Shown: positions 13,245 to 13,499 of the stretch, piece by piece
Position numbering within the stretch: position 1 is the first letter of the stretch
How the letters are laid out: the number at the start of each line of letters is the position of its first letter
DNA from: UM-FILTER-42-14 sp964586055
GTDB taxonomy: Bacteria > Patescibacteriota > Microgenomatia > UBA1400 > PJMF01
Direction of reading: 5' to 3'
NCBI GenBank assembly: GCA_964586055.1
Contig: CAZPFX010000022.1
Location: forward strand, 1-13,499
Length of the DNA stretch: 13,499 nucleotides
Made by a program: the position numbers and the translations under genes
Notes under the pieces: generated by a model
What the model was told of the DNA's origin: nothing
Database searches by the model: none
The model's input: only the letters and a program-made list of their open reading frames with translations

Positions 13245-13499
13245 ATGCCAACAAACGTATTTATTGGTGCAGATCACGGCGGTTTTGCTTTCAAAGGTGA
13301 ACTTATCGCCTTTCTAATTGAAAATGGTTTTTCAGTGACAGACTGCGGGGCAGACACTTTAGTTGCCGATGACGATTATCCGGTTATTGCCGCCAGAGTG
13401 GCGAGGAAAATGTCAGAGGAGAAAGCTCAACCTGTTTTTGGCGTGTTATTGTGTAGATCAGGAGCAGGGATGAGCATTGTTGCCAATCGATTTCCTGAT
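13245..13499 (+). CDS. rpiB: Ribose-5-phosphate isomerase B (3' end outside window)
   Basis: Interconverts ribose 5-phosphate and ribulose 5-phosphate in the pentose phosphate pathway. The first 85 residues are present and the frame is open to the last base. RpiB/LacAB motifs are IGADHGGFAFK (Asp10 and His11 for substrate binding), DCGADT, DDYPVIAARVA and GVLLCRSGAGMSIVANR, where Cys70 is the expected catalytic base. About 60-65 residues are missing at the C-terminus. The start is ATG 13245, directly before the first beta strand (NVFIGAD). It lies 40 nt after the sufT-like gene and probably has its own promoter. In an organism with reduced metabolism this enzyme could link to the HPRT-like gene through PRPP supply (inference). 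Confidence 0.93.
   Translation, partial: MPTNVFIGADHGGFAFKGELIAFLIENGFSVTDCGADTLVADDDYPVIAARVARKMSEEKAQPVFGVLLCRSGAGMSIVANRFPD

Noticed and set aside
1..13499. CRISPR array, tRNA or rRNA gene, insertion sequence
   Set aside because: No regularly spaced repeats, no tRNA-like cloverleaf or conserved rRNA segment, and no transposase found by reading. The only mobile element seen is the intein.

Overview
This looks like a piece of a metagenome-assembled bacterial genome, most likely from the Candidate Phyla Radiation (Patescibacteria). The reasons are compact operons with 1-4 nt overlaps, a very short SufD, a small conserved protein of a type I associate with these lineages, -10 boxes placed almost on top of start codons, and a run of exactly 100 N (2932-3031) that is a scaffolding gap. 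TGA works as an ordinary stop (sufB, sufU), which argues against the UGA-glycine lineages. The phylum call is an inference and no rRNA gene is present to confirm it. All genes are on the + strand.

Layout. (1) 1-1137: the end of a Mn-type superoxide dismutase followed by a DEDDy 3'-5' exonuclease-like protein. (2) 1181-2872: a twin-arginine-signal protein that appears to be a divergent subtilisin-like (S8) protease. (3) 2909-3031: the first codons of an unidentified gene, lost in the gap. (4) 3071-10241: a SUF iron-sulfur cluster assembly region, sufC - Nudix hydrolase - sufB (split by a 379-residue intein with a LAGLIDADG endonuclease) - mini-sufD - HPRT-like phosphoribosyltransferase - sufS - sufU - inosine/xanthosine triphosphatase. 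(5) 10263-12459: a ferredoxin reductase, a three-cysteine ferredoxin, a membrane-anchored DsbA-like thiol oxidoreductase and a membrane-anchored protein of unknown function. (6) 12460-13499: a promoter and leader, a 71-residue conserved protein, a strong hairpin, a SufT/MIP18-type protein and the start of ribose-5-phosphate isomerase B.

How the genes fit together. SufS and SufU mobilise sulfur, SufB-SufC-SufD form the scaffold ATPase complex, and the SufT-type protein is probably an accessory or maturation factor. The reductase-ferredoxin pair is a plausible electron source. SOD, the Nudix enzyme and the (d)ITP/XTP hydrolase suggest an oxidative-damage theme (inference).

The most unusual points are: the SufB intein placed exactly before the conserved functional cysteine; a 185-nt out-of-frame overlap between the HPRT-like gene and sufS, where third-position GC in sufS jumps from about 38% to about 82%; the 163-residue SufD; the Tat-linked divergent S8-like protein; and a hairpin that sits on the start region of the sufT-like gene.
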